From positions 62,001 through 126,000 of the forward strand of contig JADJOT010000008.1 in the NCBI GenBank assembly GCA_016713625.1: 64,000 nucleotides of DNA. The letters run 5' to 3'. Position 1 is the stretch's first letter. Each line of letters starts with the position of its first letter. A model generated the notes under the pieces. That model saw only the letters and a program-made list of their open reading frames with translations. It made no database searches and was not told the DNA's origin. Positions 43,828-51,844 of the stretch are shown here, piece after piece. The DNA comes from Candidatus Accumulibacter affinis (GTDB taxonomy: Bacteria > Pseudomonadota > Gammaproteobacteria > Burkholderiales > Rhodocyclaceae). Made by a program: the position numbers and the translations under genes.

Positions 43828-44697
43828 ATGCGCAGTTACCGACTTTCCGGTGTTCCTGCCGCTCACGTGCTCAACTGCGATCTACACTGTCATTCCACCT
43901 GTTCGGACGGTCTTCTGGCCGCGGCTGACGTCGTCCGCCGGGCAGCGGCGAATGGTGTCGATATGCTGGCGCTGACCGACCACGACAACCTGGACGGCTT
44001 GCCGTCGGCGCAGGCGGCGGCGGACGAGCTGGCCATGACCTTGGTCAATGGCGTGGAAATCTCGATCGAGTGGGAGGCGCTGCAGATCCACATCCTGGGG
44101 TTTGCTTTCGACCGCGCCGACCCTCTATTGAACGCCGGTCTGGCCACCATTCGTGCGGGCCGCATCGAGCGGGCGCGGCGCATGTCGGCCGAGCTGGAGA
44201 AGGTCGGCATCAGCGGCACCTTCGACGGCGCGATGCGCCATACGGCCAACCCAAGCCTGATCAGCCGTTCGCATTTCGGCCGCTTTCTCGTCGAGAGCGG
44301 CGCCTGCAAGGATTTGCGCAGCGTTTTTGAGTCGTATCTGGTTCCCGGTCGGCCGGGCTATGTGGAACATCGCTGGGCGACCCTGGCCGATTCGCTGCGC
44401 TGGATACTCGGCGCCGGCGGTGTCGCGGCGGTCGCGCATCCGGGGCGCTACAAGCTCTCGCGCGCCGACATGCGACGCTTTCTCACCGACTTCCGGGATC
44501 TCGGCGGGCAGGCGATCGAAGTCATCTCGGGCAGTCACACGCAGGAGCATGTCGATGCCTTCGGACGCCTGGCCAGGGAATACGGCTTTCTGGCGTCGCG
44601 CGGTTCCGATTTCCACGGGCCGGGCGAGAGTTATGTGGATCTGGGCAGGCTGGCACCGTTGCCCGACGGTCTGCAGCCCGTCTGGCAGTTGTTCTGA
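43828..44697 (+). CDS. PHP-domain phosphoesterase (3',5'-nucleoside bisphosphate phosphatase-like)
   Basis: A 289-residue enzyme of the PHP family related to E. coli TrpH/Rnm, which hydrolyses 3',5'-bisphosphonucleotides and trims short RNA ends. Metal ligands are visible in DLHCHSTCSDG, LTDHDNLDG, VEISIEW, AVAHPGRY and the final RGSDFHGPG. The ATG at 43828 is chosen; a GTG at 43867 just before the first motif is possible. It leads a chain with the YciO, M50 and trpS genes. Confidence 0.88.
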   Translation: MRSYRLSGVPAAHVLNCDLHCHSTCSDGLLAAADVVRRAAANGVDMLALTDHDNLDGLPSAQAAADELAMTLVNGVEISIEWEALQIHILGFAFDRADPLLNAGLATIRAGRIERARRMSAELEKVGISGTFDGAMRHTANPSLISRSHFGRFLVESGACKDLRSVFESYLVPGRPGYVEHRWATLADSLRWILGAGGVAAVAHPGRYKLSRADMRRFLTDFRDLGGQAIEVISGSHTQEHVDAFGRLAREYGFLASRGSDFHGPGESYVDLGRLAPLPDGLQPVWQLF

Positions 44698-44717
44698 GCC
44701 TACCGGGAACGCAGCGC

Positions 44718-45344
44718 ATGGCACAGTACATCACCATCCATCCGGACAATCCGCAAGGCCGGCTGCTGCAAAAGGCCGCCGATGCCGTACGCCAGGGCGG
44801 CGTCATTGCGCTGCCGACCGATTCCAGCTATGCCCTCGGTTGCCATCTCGGCGACAAGGCGGCGGTCGAGCGAATCCGCAGCCTGCGCGGTGTCGATGAC
44901 CGGCACCACCTGACGCTGATGTGCCGCGACCTGTCGCAGATCGGCCAGTTCGCTCGCGTCGATAACGCCCGCTATCGCCTGCTCAGGGCGACGACGCCGG
45001 GGAGCTACACCTTCATCCTCGAAGGGACCAAGGAATTGCCGCGGCGCGTCCTGCACCCGAAGCGCAAGACGATAGGCTTGCGCGTGCCGGCGCATACGGT
45101 CACGCTGGCCTTGCTCGAAGCCCTGGGCGAGCCGCTGCTGACGTCGACCCTGATCGTCGCCGGTGACGAGGAGCCGCTGACCGAGGGCTGGGAAATTCGC
45201 GATCGGCTGGACAGTCAGCTCGAGCTGATTCTCGACGGCGGGCACTGCGGTATCGAGCCGACTACGGTCGTTGACCTGACCGCTGCACTGCCGCTGCTGG
45301 TGCGCGCCGGGCTGGGTGCGCTGGCGCCGTTTGGACTGGATTGA
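44718..45344 (+). CDS. Sua5/YciO/YrdC-family protein (threonylcarbamoyl-AMP synthase-like)
   Basis: A 208-residue protein of the YrdC fold. It resembles the YciO branch: PDNPQGRLLQKAADAVRQGG, LPTDSSYALGCHLGDK, and the HHLTLMCRDLSQ segment. True TsaC/Sua5 enzymes make threonylcarbamoyl-AMP for the t6A modification of tRNA; the role of YciO proteins is less settled. It follows the PHP gene by 20 bases, the same pairing as trpH-yciO in E. coli. Confidence 0.87.
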   Translation: MAQYITIHPDNPQGRLLQKAADAVRQGGVIALPTDSSYALGCHLGDKAAVERIRSLRGVDDRHHLTLMCRDLSQIGQFARVDNARYRLLRATTPGSYTFILEGTKELPRRVLHPKRKTIGLRVPAHTVTLALLEALGEPLLTSTLIVAGDEEPLTEGWEIRDRLDSQLELILDGGHCGIEPTTVVDLTAALPLLVRAGLGALAPFGLD

Positions 45345-45354
45345 GGAAAGAGGA

Positions 45355-46008
45355 ATGGAAGCATTGATTCAGACCATCGCCATCGCTGCCCTGCCGGTGA
45401 TTTTCGCGATCACCCTGCACGAAGCCGCGCATGGGTATGCCGCACGCCATTTCGGCGACCCGACGGCGTGGCAGGAGGGTCGGATCACCGCCAACCCGCT
45501 CAAGCATATCGACCCGGTGGGGACGATTCTCGTGCCGGCGATCATCCTGTTGCTGTCAACCGGCGGCATTCTGTTTGGCTGGGCGAAGCCGGTGCCGGTC
45601 AATTTCGGTCGCCTGCGGCATCCGAAGAGTGACATGCTGTGGGTGGCCGCGGCCGGTCCAGCGGCCAATCTTGCCATGCTTCTGTGTTGGGCGGCGGTGC
45701 TCAAGCTGGCCTGGTTGCTGCCGGTCAATTTCTTCAGCCTGCCGATGGCGCGCATGGCCGAGATCGGCATGTCGATCAACATTGCGTTGATGGTGCTCAA
45801 CCTCTTTCCGCTGCCACCGCTCGATGGCGGGCGTATTGCGGTCAGCCTGCTGCCGCCAACAGCCGCCTGGCGCTTCGCAAAACTCGAGCGCTTCGGTTTT
45901 CCGATCCTGCTGCTGCTGCTATTTACCGGTGTTCTGGGTTCGCTTCTGACGCCGGTGATGCGGCTGGTTGGCGGCTTCGTCGCTGTCCTTTTTCAACTAC
46001 CTTCCTGA
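45355..46008 (+). CDS. Site-2-protease-type membrane zinc peptidase (M50 family)
   Basis: A 217-residue polytopic membrane protein. HEAAHGYAARHFGD provides the HExxH zinc site in the first helix and NLFPLPPLDGGRI the second conserved motif. Such short S2P-like proteases are common beside trpS and yciO-type genes in betaproteobacteria. The substrate is unknown. The ATG at 45355 has a GAGGAAAGAGG site and is preferred to an upstream in-frame start at 45316. Confidence 0.87.
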   Translation: MEALIQTIAIAALPVIFAITLHEAAHGYAARHFGDPTAWQEGRITANPLKHIDPVGTILVPAIILLLSTGGILFGWAKPVPVNFGRLRHPKSDMLWVAAAGPAANLAMLLCWAAVLKLAWLLPVNFFSLPMARMAEIGMSINIALMVLNLFPLPPLDGGRIAVSLLPPTAAWRFAKLERFGFPILLLLLFTGVLGSLLTPVMRLVGGFVAVLFQLPS

Positions 46009-46025
46009 AGCGTCGAAGACCGAAC

Positions 46026-47228
46026 ATGTACGTAGAACGAGTCCTCTCGGGGATGCGCCCGACCGGCAGCCTGCACCTGGGCCACTACCATGGCGTGCTG
46101 AAGAATTGGGTCAGGCTGCAGTACGAGTATCCCTGCCTGTTCTTCGTCGCCGACTGGCACGCCCTGACCACCCAGTACGATGACCCGCAGGGAATCGTCG
46201 GCTCCTCGTGGGAAATGGTCATCGACTGGCTGGCGGCGGGCGTAGACCCGGCGCGGGCGACGCTGTTCATCCAGTCGCAGGTGCCGGAACACGCCGAACT
46301 GCACCTGTTGCTATCGATGATGGCGCCGCTGGGCTGGCTGGAGCGGGTGCCGACCTACAAGGATCAGCAGGAGAAGCTGGAGAACAAGGATCTGTCGACC
46401 TATGGTTTCCTCGGCTATCCGCTGCTGCAGTCGGCCGACATCCTGATCTATCGCGCCGACAAGGTGCCGGTGGGTGAGGATCAGGTGCCGCATATCGAGT
46501 TTTCGCGCGAAGTCGCGCGCCGCTTCAACCACCTCTATGGGCGCGAGCCGGGTTTCGAAGAAAAAGCTCGCGAGGCAGTGCGCAAGCTGGGGTCGAAAAG
46601 GGCTCGCCGCTACGAGGAACTGCGCACGCGTTTTCAGCAACACGGCGAGCAGGCGGCGGTCGAGCGCGCGCACCTGCTGCTCGACGAGGTGCACGATCTT
46701 TCGCATGCGGACCGTGAGCGTCTCTGCGGCTATCTCGAAGGTACTGGCAAGATGATTCTCGTCGAGCCGGGCGCGCTGCTGACCGAGGCCTCGCGCATGC
46801 CTGGTCTCGACGGCCAGAAGATGTCCAAGTCCTATGGCAACACGATTACCTTGCGCGAGGACGCTGCGTCGGTGACGCACAAGGTCCGGCGAATGCCGAC
46901 CGATCCGGCGCGAGTTCGCCGCAGCGATCCCGGCGACCCGGGCAAGTGTCCGGTCTGGCAATTGCATCAGGTGTACTCGGACGAGAGTTGCCAGGCCTGG
47001 GTACAGGAAGGTTGCCGCAGCGCCGGGATTGGCTGCCTGGACTGCAAGCAGCCGGTGATCGACGGCATCCTGCGCGAGCAGGCGCCAATGCGCGAGCGCG
47101 CGCAGCGATTTCTCGATGATCCGGGGCTGCTGCGCGAGATCATTGCCGACGGCAACAGCAAGGCGCGTCACCTCGCCCGGGAAACCATGCGCGACGTCCG
47201 CCAGGCGATGGGGCTGGACTACAGCTAA
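46026..47228 (+). CDS. trpS: Tryptophanyl-tRNA synthetase
   Basis: Class I enzyme charging tRNA-Trp. The 400-residue form found in betaproteobacteria has RPTGSLHLGHYHG (HIGH-like signature) and the KMSKS loop in DGQKMSKSYGN. The frame is open far upstream within the M50 gene, but the family start MYVERVLSGMRPTG is at 46026. It lies 17 bases after the M50 stop. Confidence 0.96.
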   Translation: MYVERVLSGMRPTGSLHLGHYHGVLKNWVRLQYEYPCLFFVADWHALTTQYDDPQGIVGSSWEMVIDWLAAGVDPARATLFIQSQVPEHAELHLLLSMMAPLGWLERVPTYKDQQEKLENKDLSTYGFLGYPLLQSADILIYRADKVPVGEDQVPHIEFSREVARRFNHLYGREPGFEEKAREAVRKLGSKRARRYEELRTRFQQHGEQAAVERAHLLLDEVHDLSHADRERLCGYLEGTGKMILVEPGALLTEASRMPGLDGQKMSKSYGNTITLREDAASVTHKVRRMPTDPARVRRSDPGDPGKCPVWQLHQVYSDESCQAWVQEGCRSAGIGCLDCKQPVIDGILREQAPMRERAQRFLDDPGLLREIIADGNSKARHLARETMRDVRQAMGLDYS

Positions 47229-47291
47229 CGGTCATGGCCATTCGAGAGACACCCGAGATGATGCAAGCCATGACCGTTCCCTCACCCCCGA

Positions 47292-47317
47292 CCCCTCTCC
47301 CATCAGTGGGAGAGGGG
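47292..47317. repeat. REP-like extragenic palindrome
   Basis: A perfect 11-bp stem (47292-47302 with 47307-47317) of the pattern CCCCTCTCCC/GGGAGAGGGG with a TCAG loop, preceded by CCCTCACCCCCGA. This pattern is a widespread extragenic palindrome in many GC-rich bacterial genomes. It lies between trpS and scpA. Only one copy is in the window. It may also act as a weak terminator. Confidence 0.65.
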
Positions 47318-47378
47318 AGATTCGTGAGTCGCTCGCGCGACTTTCACATTAAGTGATGGCGCCAGTCAGCGAACCGCG

Positions 47379-48224
47379 ATGAGCGAGGCCGCCAGCAGCG
47401 AGACGATCGCGGCAGCGCCGGTCGACGCCGTGCTCAGTCCGTTGGCCAGGATTTACGGCGAACCGCTGGCACAGATGCCGCACGACCTGTACATCCCGCC
47501 GGACGCCATGGCGGTCATGCTCGACGCTTTCGAGGGGCCGCTGGACCTGCTGCTGTACCTGATTCGCAAGGCCAACGTCAATGTCCTTGACATTCCGATG
47601 GCGCCGCTGACCGAGCAGTATCTGGTCTATGTCGAAGCGATGCGTTCGCAGAACCTCGAGCTGGCGGCCGATTATCTGGTCATGGCAGCAATGTTGATCG
47701 AGATCAAGTCGCGCATGCTGCTGCCGAGGCCGAAGTTGACTGCCGGCGACGAAGTCGAGGATCCGCGCGCCGAACTGGTGCGCCGCCTGATCGAGTACGA
47801 GCAGATGAAGCTCGCGGCGCATGGCCTCAATGCGCTACCGCAAGCCGAGCGGGACTTCGAGTGGGTGGAGGTGTGGGTCGAGAAGGCGCTGCTGCGCCGC
47901 TTGCCGGAGGTCAATGCGCTGGACCTGCAGAATGCCTGGCACGGCATCCTGCGTCAGGCGCGGCTGCACACCCATCACCTCATACAGCGCGAGGAGCTGT
48001 CGGTGCGCGAGCACATGGGGCTGATCCTGCGCCATCTGCGCGATGCCGGCGGTTTTGTCGAATTCGCCGATCTCTTCGACCCGCAACTCGGCGCGCCGGT
48101 GTTGGTGGTGCACTTCCTGGCTTTGCTGGAACTGGCGCGTGAGCACCTGCTCGAAATGACGCAGGTCGAAGTATTCGCCCCGATTTACCTGCGGCTCAGC
48201 GATGAACACGGCGTCTCCCGATAA
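47379..48224 (+). CDS. scpA: Segregation and condensation protein A
   Basis: Kleisin subunit that bridges the Smc dimer and binds ScpB for chromosome condensation and segregation. The 281-residue protein has the typical AFEGPLDLLLYLIRKANVNVLDIP block near its start, DYLVMAAMLIEIKSRMLLP, and a winged-helix C-terminus. It overlaps scpB by 23 bases. About 45 residues precede the conserved core, slightly more than usual. Confidence 0.94.
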   Translation: MSEAASSETIAAAPVDAVLSPLARIYGEPLAQMPHDLYIPPDAMAVMLDAFEGPLDLLLYLIRKANVNVLDIPMAPLTEQYLVYVEAMRSQNLELAADYLVMAAMLIEIKSRMLLPRPKLTAGDEVEDPRAELVRRLIEYEQMKLAAHGLNALPQAERDFEWVEVWVEKALLRRLPEVNALDLQNAWHGILRQARLHTHHLIQREELSVREHMGLILRHLRDAGGFVEFADLFDPQLGAPVLVVHFLALLELAREHLLEMTQVEVFAPIYLRLSDEHGVSR

Positions 48225-48789
48225 TCCAGCGGCTGGCGAGCTGCCGGCCGGTGCCGCGGAATTGAAGCGGGTGCTGGAGGCCGTGCTGCTGAGCAGCCGC
48301 GAGCCCTTGTCGCTGAATGATCTGCGCAAGGTGTTCGCCGACCAGATTGCTGCCGACGTCCTGCGGTTGCGGCTCGATGAACTGCGCGCGGAATGGAGCG
48401 GGCGACCCCTCGAGCTGCTGCAGCTAGCCAGCGGCTGGCGTTTCCGGACGCGCGCCGAGTACCTGCCGTATATCGAGCGACTGAACCCGGAGAAACCACC
48501 GCGCTACTCGCGCGCGGTGCTGGAAACCCTGGCCATCATTGCCTATCGGCAGCCGGTGACGCGTGGTGACATCGAGGACATTCGCGGCGTTACCGTCGCC
48601 ACGCAGGTGATCCGGGTGCTCGAGGAGCGCGGCTGGGTGGACGTCGTCGGCCATCGCGATACCCCCGGCCGGCCGGCCCTGCTCGCCACGACCAGGAAAT
48701 TCCTCGACGACCTCGGCTTGCGCAGTCTTGCCGAATTGCCCGCGCTAGAACAAGTCAATCCCACCCTGGACCTCGCTGATGCCCACTAA
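48202..48789 (+). CDS. scpB: Segregation and condensation protein B
   Basis: Partner of ScpA, built of two winged helices. The 195-residue protein has LKRVLEAVLLSSREPLSLNDL, SGWRFRTRAEY and the strongly conserved LETLAIIAYRQPVTRGDIEDIRG region (cut here for length in my reading), then GRPALLATTRKFLDDLGL. Start ATG lies inside the scpA end, and its stop overlaps rluB by 11 bases. Confidence 0.94.
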   Translation: MNTASPDNPAAGELPAGAAELKRVLEAVLLSSREPLSLNDLRKVFADQIAADVLRLRLDELRAEWSGRPLELLQLASGWRFRTRAEYLPYIERLNPEKPPRYSRAVLETLAIIAYRQPVTRGDIEDIRGVTVATQVIRVLEERGWVDVVGHRDTPGRPALLATTRKFLDDLGLRSLAELPALEQVNPTLDLADAH

Positions 48790-49741
48790 GACACGCCGAC
48801 CGGCTGCTGATCGTTCCCGTCCTCCCCCTTCGCCTTCGCCCGCCGGCGGCCGGCGGCGTTCGCCGGCGGCATTGCCTGAAGGGGATGCCGGGAGTGCGCG
48901 GCCGGCGCCGCGAAGCCAGGCGGGGGAGTCGGCAAGGCGCAGTCGTCATCCGCTTCCCGAGGGCAAGCCGGAGCGCCTGCACAAGCTGCTGGCGAACAGT
49001 GGCATCGGGTCGCGGCGGGAAATGGAAGAACTGATTGTCGCCGGCCGTGTGCTGGTCAACGGTCAAGCGGCACAACTTGGGCAGACCGCGAACCCGGGCG
49101 ACCGCATCAAGGTCAACGGCAAGCTGGTGCAACTGCGCTTTTCGGATCGTCTGCCGCGGGTGATTCTCTATCACAAGCCCGAAGGCGAGATCGTTTCGCG
49201 CAACGATCCGGATCACCGGCCGAACGTGTTCACGGCGCTGCCGCGAATGTCTGCCGGGCGCTGGGTGGCAGTCGGCCGTCTCGATTTCAACACCAGCGGC
49301 CTGCTGCTGCTGAGCACTTCGGGCGATCTCGCCAATCGCATGATGCACCCGCGTTACCAGTTGGTGCGCGAGTATGCGGTACGCATCCTCGGCGAACTGC
49401 CTGACGATGCGCGCCGGCTTCTGCTTGATGGCATCGAGCTCGACGACGGCCCGGCAAAGTTTGCCAGTTTTCAGGAAGCCGGCGGCGAGGGCGCCAACCG
49501 CTGGTACCGGGTGTCGTTGTGCGAGGGCCGCAACCGTGAGGTGCGGCGCATGTTCGAAGCTGTCGGCGTCGTCGTCAGCCGCCTGATGCGGGTTCGCTAC
49601 GGGCCTATTGTGCTGCCGCCGAGCCTGAAGCGGGGGCAGGTCTTCGAACTGCCCGAGGCCGAAGTCAGGAAGCTGCTGGCCGAGTTCGGCATGCTCACGG
49701 CCGCCAGCGGACGCCCGGCGCGGCGCCCGCGCGAGCCCTGA
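48779..49741 (+). CDS. rluB: 23S rRNA pseudouridine synthase RluB-like
   Basis: Makes pseudouridine in 23S rRNA (position 2605 for E. coli RluB). The 320-residue protein has an unusual Pro/Arg/Ser-rich N-terminal extension of about 60 residues, an S4 RNA-binding domain (ERLHKLLANSGIGSRREME), and the catalytic motif GRLDFNTSGLLLLST with its aspartate. The close paralogue RluE or RluF cannot be fully excluded, but the S4 domain and the scpAB neighbours favour RluB. Confidence 0.9.
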   Translation: MPTKTRRPAADRSRPPPSPSPAGGRRRSPAALPEGDAGSARPAPRSQAGESARRSRHPLPEGKPERLHKLLANSGIGSRREMEELIVAGRVLVNGQAAQLGQTANPGDRIKVNGKLVQLRFSDRLPRVILYHKPEGEIVSRNDPDHRPNVFTALPRMSAGRWVAVGRLDFNTSGLLLLSTSGDLANRMMHPRYQLVREYAVRILGELPDDARRLLLDGIELDDGPAKFASFQEAGGEGANRWYRVSLCEGRNREVRRMFEAVGVVVSRLMRVRYGPIVLPPSLKRGQVFELPEAEVRKLLAEFGMLTAASGRPARRPREP

Positions 49742-49766
49742 TGGATCTCCTGCGATCGCAGGCTGA

Positions 49767-49795
49767 TTTACCTCTTCTGAAATTTTCGTTATAAT
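49767..49795 (+). promoter_or_regulatory. Sigma-70 promoter of the rimP-nusA-infB operon
   Basis: TTTACC (49767-49772), a 17-base spacer and a perfect TATAAT (49790-49795). Transcription would start near 49802, immediately before the two terminator hairpins. Confidence 0.6.
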
Positions 49796-49812
49796 CCAAC
49801 GGTTTTCCGCTC

Positions 49813-49833
49813 GCCCCCTAGGGGGCATTTTTT
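49813..49833 (+). terminator. First leader terminator before rimP
   Basis: A GC palindrome at 49813-49826 followed by ATTTTTT. It lies about 10 bases downstream of the predicted start of transcription. Confidence 0.6.
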
Positions 49834-49838
49834 CGGGG

Positions 49839-49860
49839 ATGGGCGTTTCGCCCATTTTTT
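49839..49860 (+). terminator. Second leader terminator before rimP
   Basis: A 7-bp stem (49839-49845 with 49849-49855) with a TTT loop and a run of six T, ending about 10 bases before the rimP ATG. With the first hairpin it forms a tandem attenuator. Confidence 0.65.
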
Positions 49861-49870
49861 ATTTGCAGCC

Positions 49871-50338
49871 ATGGATGTGCACGAACTACTTGAAACAACG
49901 GTGACCGGCCTTGGCTACGAACTGGTCGACGTCGAACGTAGCCCGCGTGGACGCGTGCTGCGCGTTTTCATCGACAAGCCGGAAAAGCCGCGCGGAGTCG
50001 ATATAGACGACTGTGCGCTGGTCAGCAATCAGCTGTCACGCGTGCTGACGGTCGAAAACGTCGACTATGACCGACTGGAAGTCTCTTCGCCAGGGATCGA
50101 CAGACCGCTGAAGAAGGAGGCGGATTTTCAGCGTTTCGCGGGCTCCGAGATCACTGTGAAGCTGCGCCTGCCCGTGAACGGTCGGCGCAACTTCAGCGGC
50201 GTCCTGCTTGGTATGCGGGATGGCCAGGTGTGTGTGCAGGCGGAGATGGGCGAAATGGCGTTCGAGCTGGCAAATCTCGACAAGGTGCGGGTAGTTCCCA
50301 AGTTCGACACGATGAAATCGGGCGAGAAGCTGGTCTAG
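49871..50338 (+). CDS. rimP: Ribosome maturation factor RimP
   Basis: A 155-residue 30S assembly factor. Conserved segments are GYELVDVERSPRGRVLRVFID, VDIDDCALVSNQLSRVL and LEVSSPGIDRPLKKEADF. It is the first gene of rimP-nusA-infB-rbfA-truB, the standard proteobacterial order. The ribosome site is weak (GCAGCC) and lies just after the terminator hairpins, so expression is likely leader-controlled. Confidence 0.96.
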   Translation: MDVHELLETTVTGLGYELVDVERSPRGRVLRVFIDKPEKPRGVDIDDCALVSNQLSRVLTVENVDYDRLEVSSPGIDRPLKKEADFQRFAGSEITVKLRLPVNGRRNFSGVLLGMRDGQVCVQAEMGEMAFELANLDKVRVVPKFDTMKSGEKLV

Positions 50339-50352
50339 GAGGTATTGAGGAA

Positions 50353-51825
50353 ATGAGCCGCGAAATCTTGCTGCTGGTAGATGTGCTGGCACGTGAAAAA
50401 AACGTGACCAGGGACATCGTCTTCGGCGCGCTGGAACTGGCGCTGGCGTCGGCGACCAAGAAACGCGTCCACGACGACGCCAACGTCCGCGTCGCGGTTG
50501 ATCGCGAAACCGGCGATTTCGAAACCTTCCGCCGCTGGGAAGTGGTGGCCGACGAAGACTTCCTCGACGAGGAACAGCAGGTGCCACTGTCGGAAGCGCA
50601 GAAGCAGGACGCCGAAGTGGAGATCGGCGATTATCTCGAAGAGGCTCTGGAGCCGGTCGATTTCGGCCGCATTGGCGCGCAGGCCGCCAAGCAAGTGATC
50701 TTGCAGAAGATTCGCGATGCCGAGCGCGAACAGATTCTCAGCGATTTCCTGTCTCGCAAGGAGCATCTGGTAACCGGTACGATCAAGCGCATGGAGCGTG
50801 GCAATGCGATTGTCGAAACCGGCAAGATGGAGGCTCTGTTGCCGCGCGATCAAATGATTCCGCGCGAAAACCTGCGCATCGGCGATCGTGTCAAGGCCTA
50901 CCTGCTGCGCATCGACCGTTCCGCGCGCGGTCCCCAGCTGATCCTCTCGCGCACTGCACCGGAGTTCATCGTCCAGCTGTTCGCGCTGGAGGTTCCCGAA
51001 GTCGATGATGGCCTGCTGGAGATCAAGGCCGCCGCCCGTGACCCCGGGATGCGCGCCAAGATTGCCGTCAAATCCAACGACCAGCGCATCGACCCGATCG
51101 GCACCTGTGTCGGCATGCGCGGTTCGCGGGTGACGGCGGTGACCAACGAACTGGCTGGCGAACGCGTCGACATCGTGCTCTGGTCAGCAGACCCGGCACA
51201 GTTTGTGGTTGGCGCGCTGGCGCCGGCGGAAGTCAGCTCGATCGTTGTCGATGAAGAGAAGCACAGCATGGACGTGGTCGTCGATGAACAGAACCTGGCG
51301 ATCGCCATTGGTCGCGGCGGTCAGAATGTTCGCCTTGCTTCGGAAATGACCGGCTGGACGATCAACCTGATGACCGAGGAAGAGTCGAAGACCATGGTCG
51401 AGGCCGAGGCGGCAGCGATTCGCGTGCTGTTGATGGAGCAACTCGATGTGGACGAGGATGTGGCGAACATCCTTATCGAGGAAGGCTTCTCGACGCTCGA
51501 GGAAGTGGCGTATGTGCCGCTGCACGAGATGCTCGAGATCGAGGCCTTCGACGAGGCCACCGTACAGGAGTTGCGTGAACGAGCACGTAACGTTCTCCTG
51601 ACCGAGGCGATTGTCACCGAAGAGAACATCGGGGCGGTCGCCGAGGACATGCTGAACCTCGAAGGGATGGACAAGTCGCTGGCGGGAAAACTCGCTGGAA
51701 ACGGTATCAAGACGCGCGACGATCTCGCCGATCTCGCCGTCGACGAATTGACCGAGATGACCGGCATGGATGTTCAACGGGCCAAACAACTGATCACCAC
51801 GGCGCGTGCGCACTGGTTCGAGTAA
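50353..51825 (+). CDS. nusA: Transcription termination/antitermination factor NusA
   Basis: Binds RNA polymerase and modulates pausing, termination and antitermination. The 490-residue protein starts at the ATG at 50353 (GAGG site) with MSREILLLVDVLAREKN, then S1 (about 135-200), KH domains (with GTCVGMRGSRV and AIGRGGQNVRLA), and two C-terminal acidic helix-hairpin-helix repeats (about 365-490). The frame is open upstream to 50230 within rimP, which I judge non-coding. Confidence 0.97.
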   Translation: MSREILLLVDVLAREKNVTRDIVFGALELALASATKKRVHDDANVRVAVDRETGDFETFRRWEVVADEDFLDEEQQVPLSEAQKQDAEVEIGDYLEEALEPVDFGRIGAQAAKQVILQKIRDAEREQILSDFLSRKEHLVTGTIKRMERGNAIVETGKMEALLPRDQMIPRENLRIGDRVKAYLLRIDRSARGPQLILSRTAPEFIVQLFALEVPEVDDGLLEIKAAARDPGMRAKIAVKSNDQRIDPIGTCVGMRGSRVTAVTNELAGERVDIVLWSADPAQFVVGALAPAEVSSIVVDEEKHSMDVVVDEQNLAIAIGRGGQNVRLASEMTGWTINLMTEEESKTMVEAEAAAIRVLLMEQLDVDEDVANILIEEGFSTLEEVAYVPLHEMLEIEAFDEATVQELRERARNVLLTEAIVTEENIGAVAEDMLNLEGMDKSLAGKLAGNGIKTRDDLADLAVDELTEMTGMDVQRAKQLITTARAHWFE

Positions 51826-51844
51826 GCGGGAAAGAGGAATTCAT

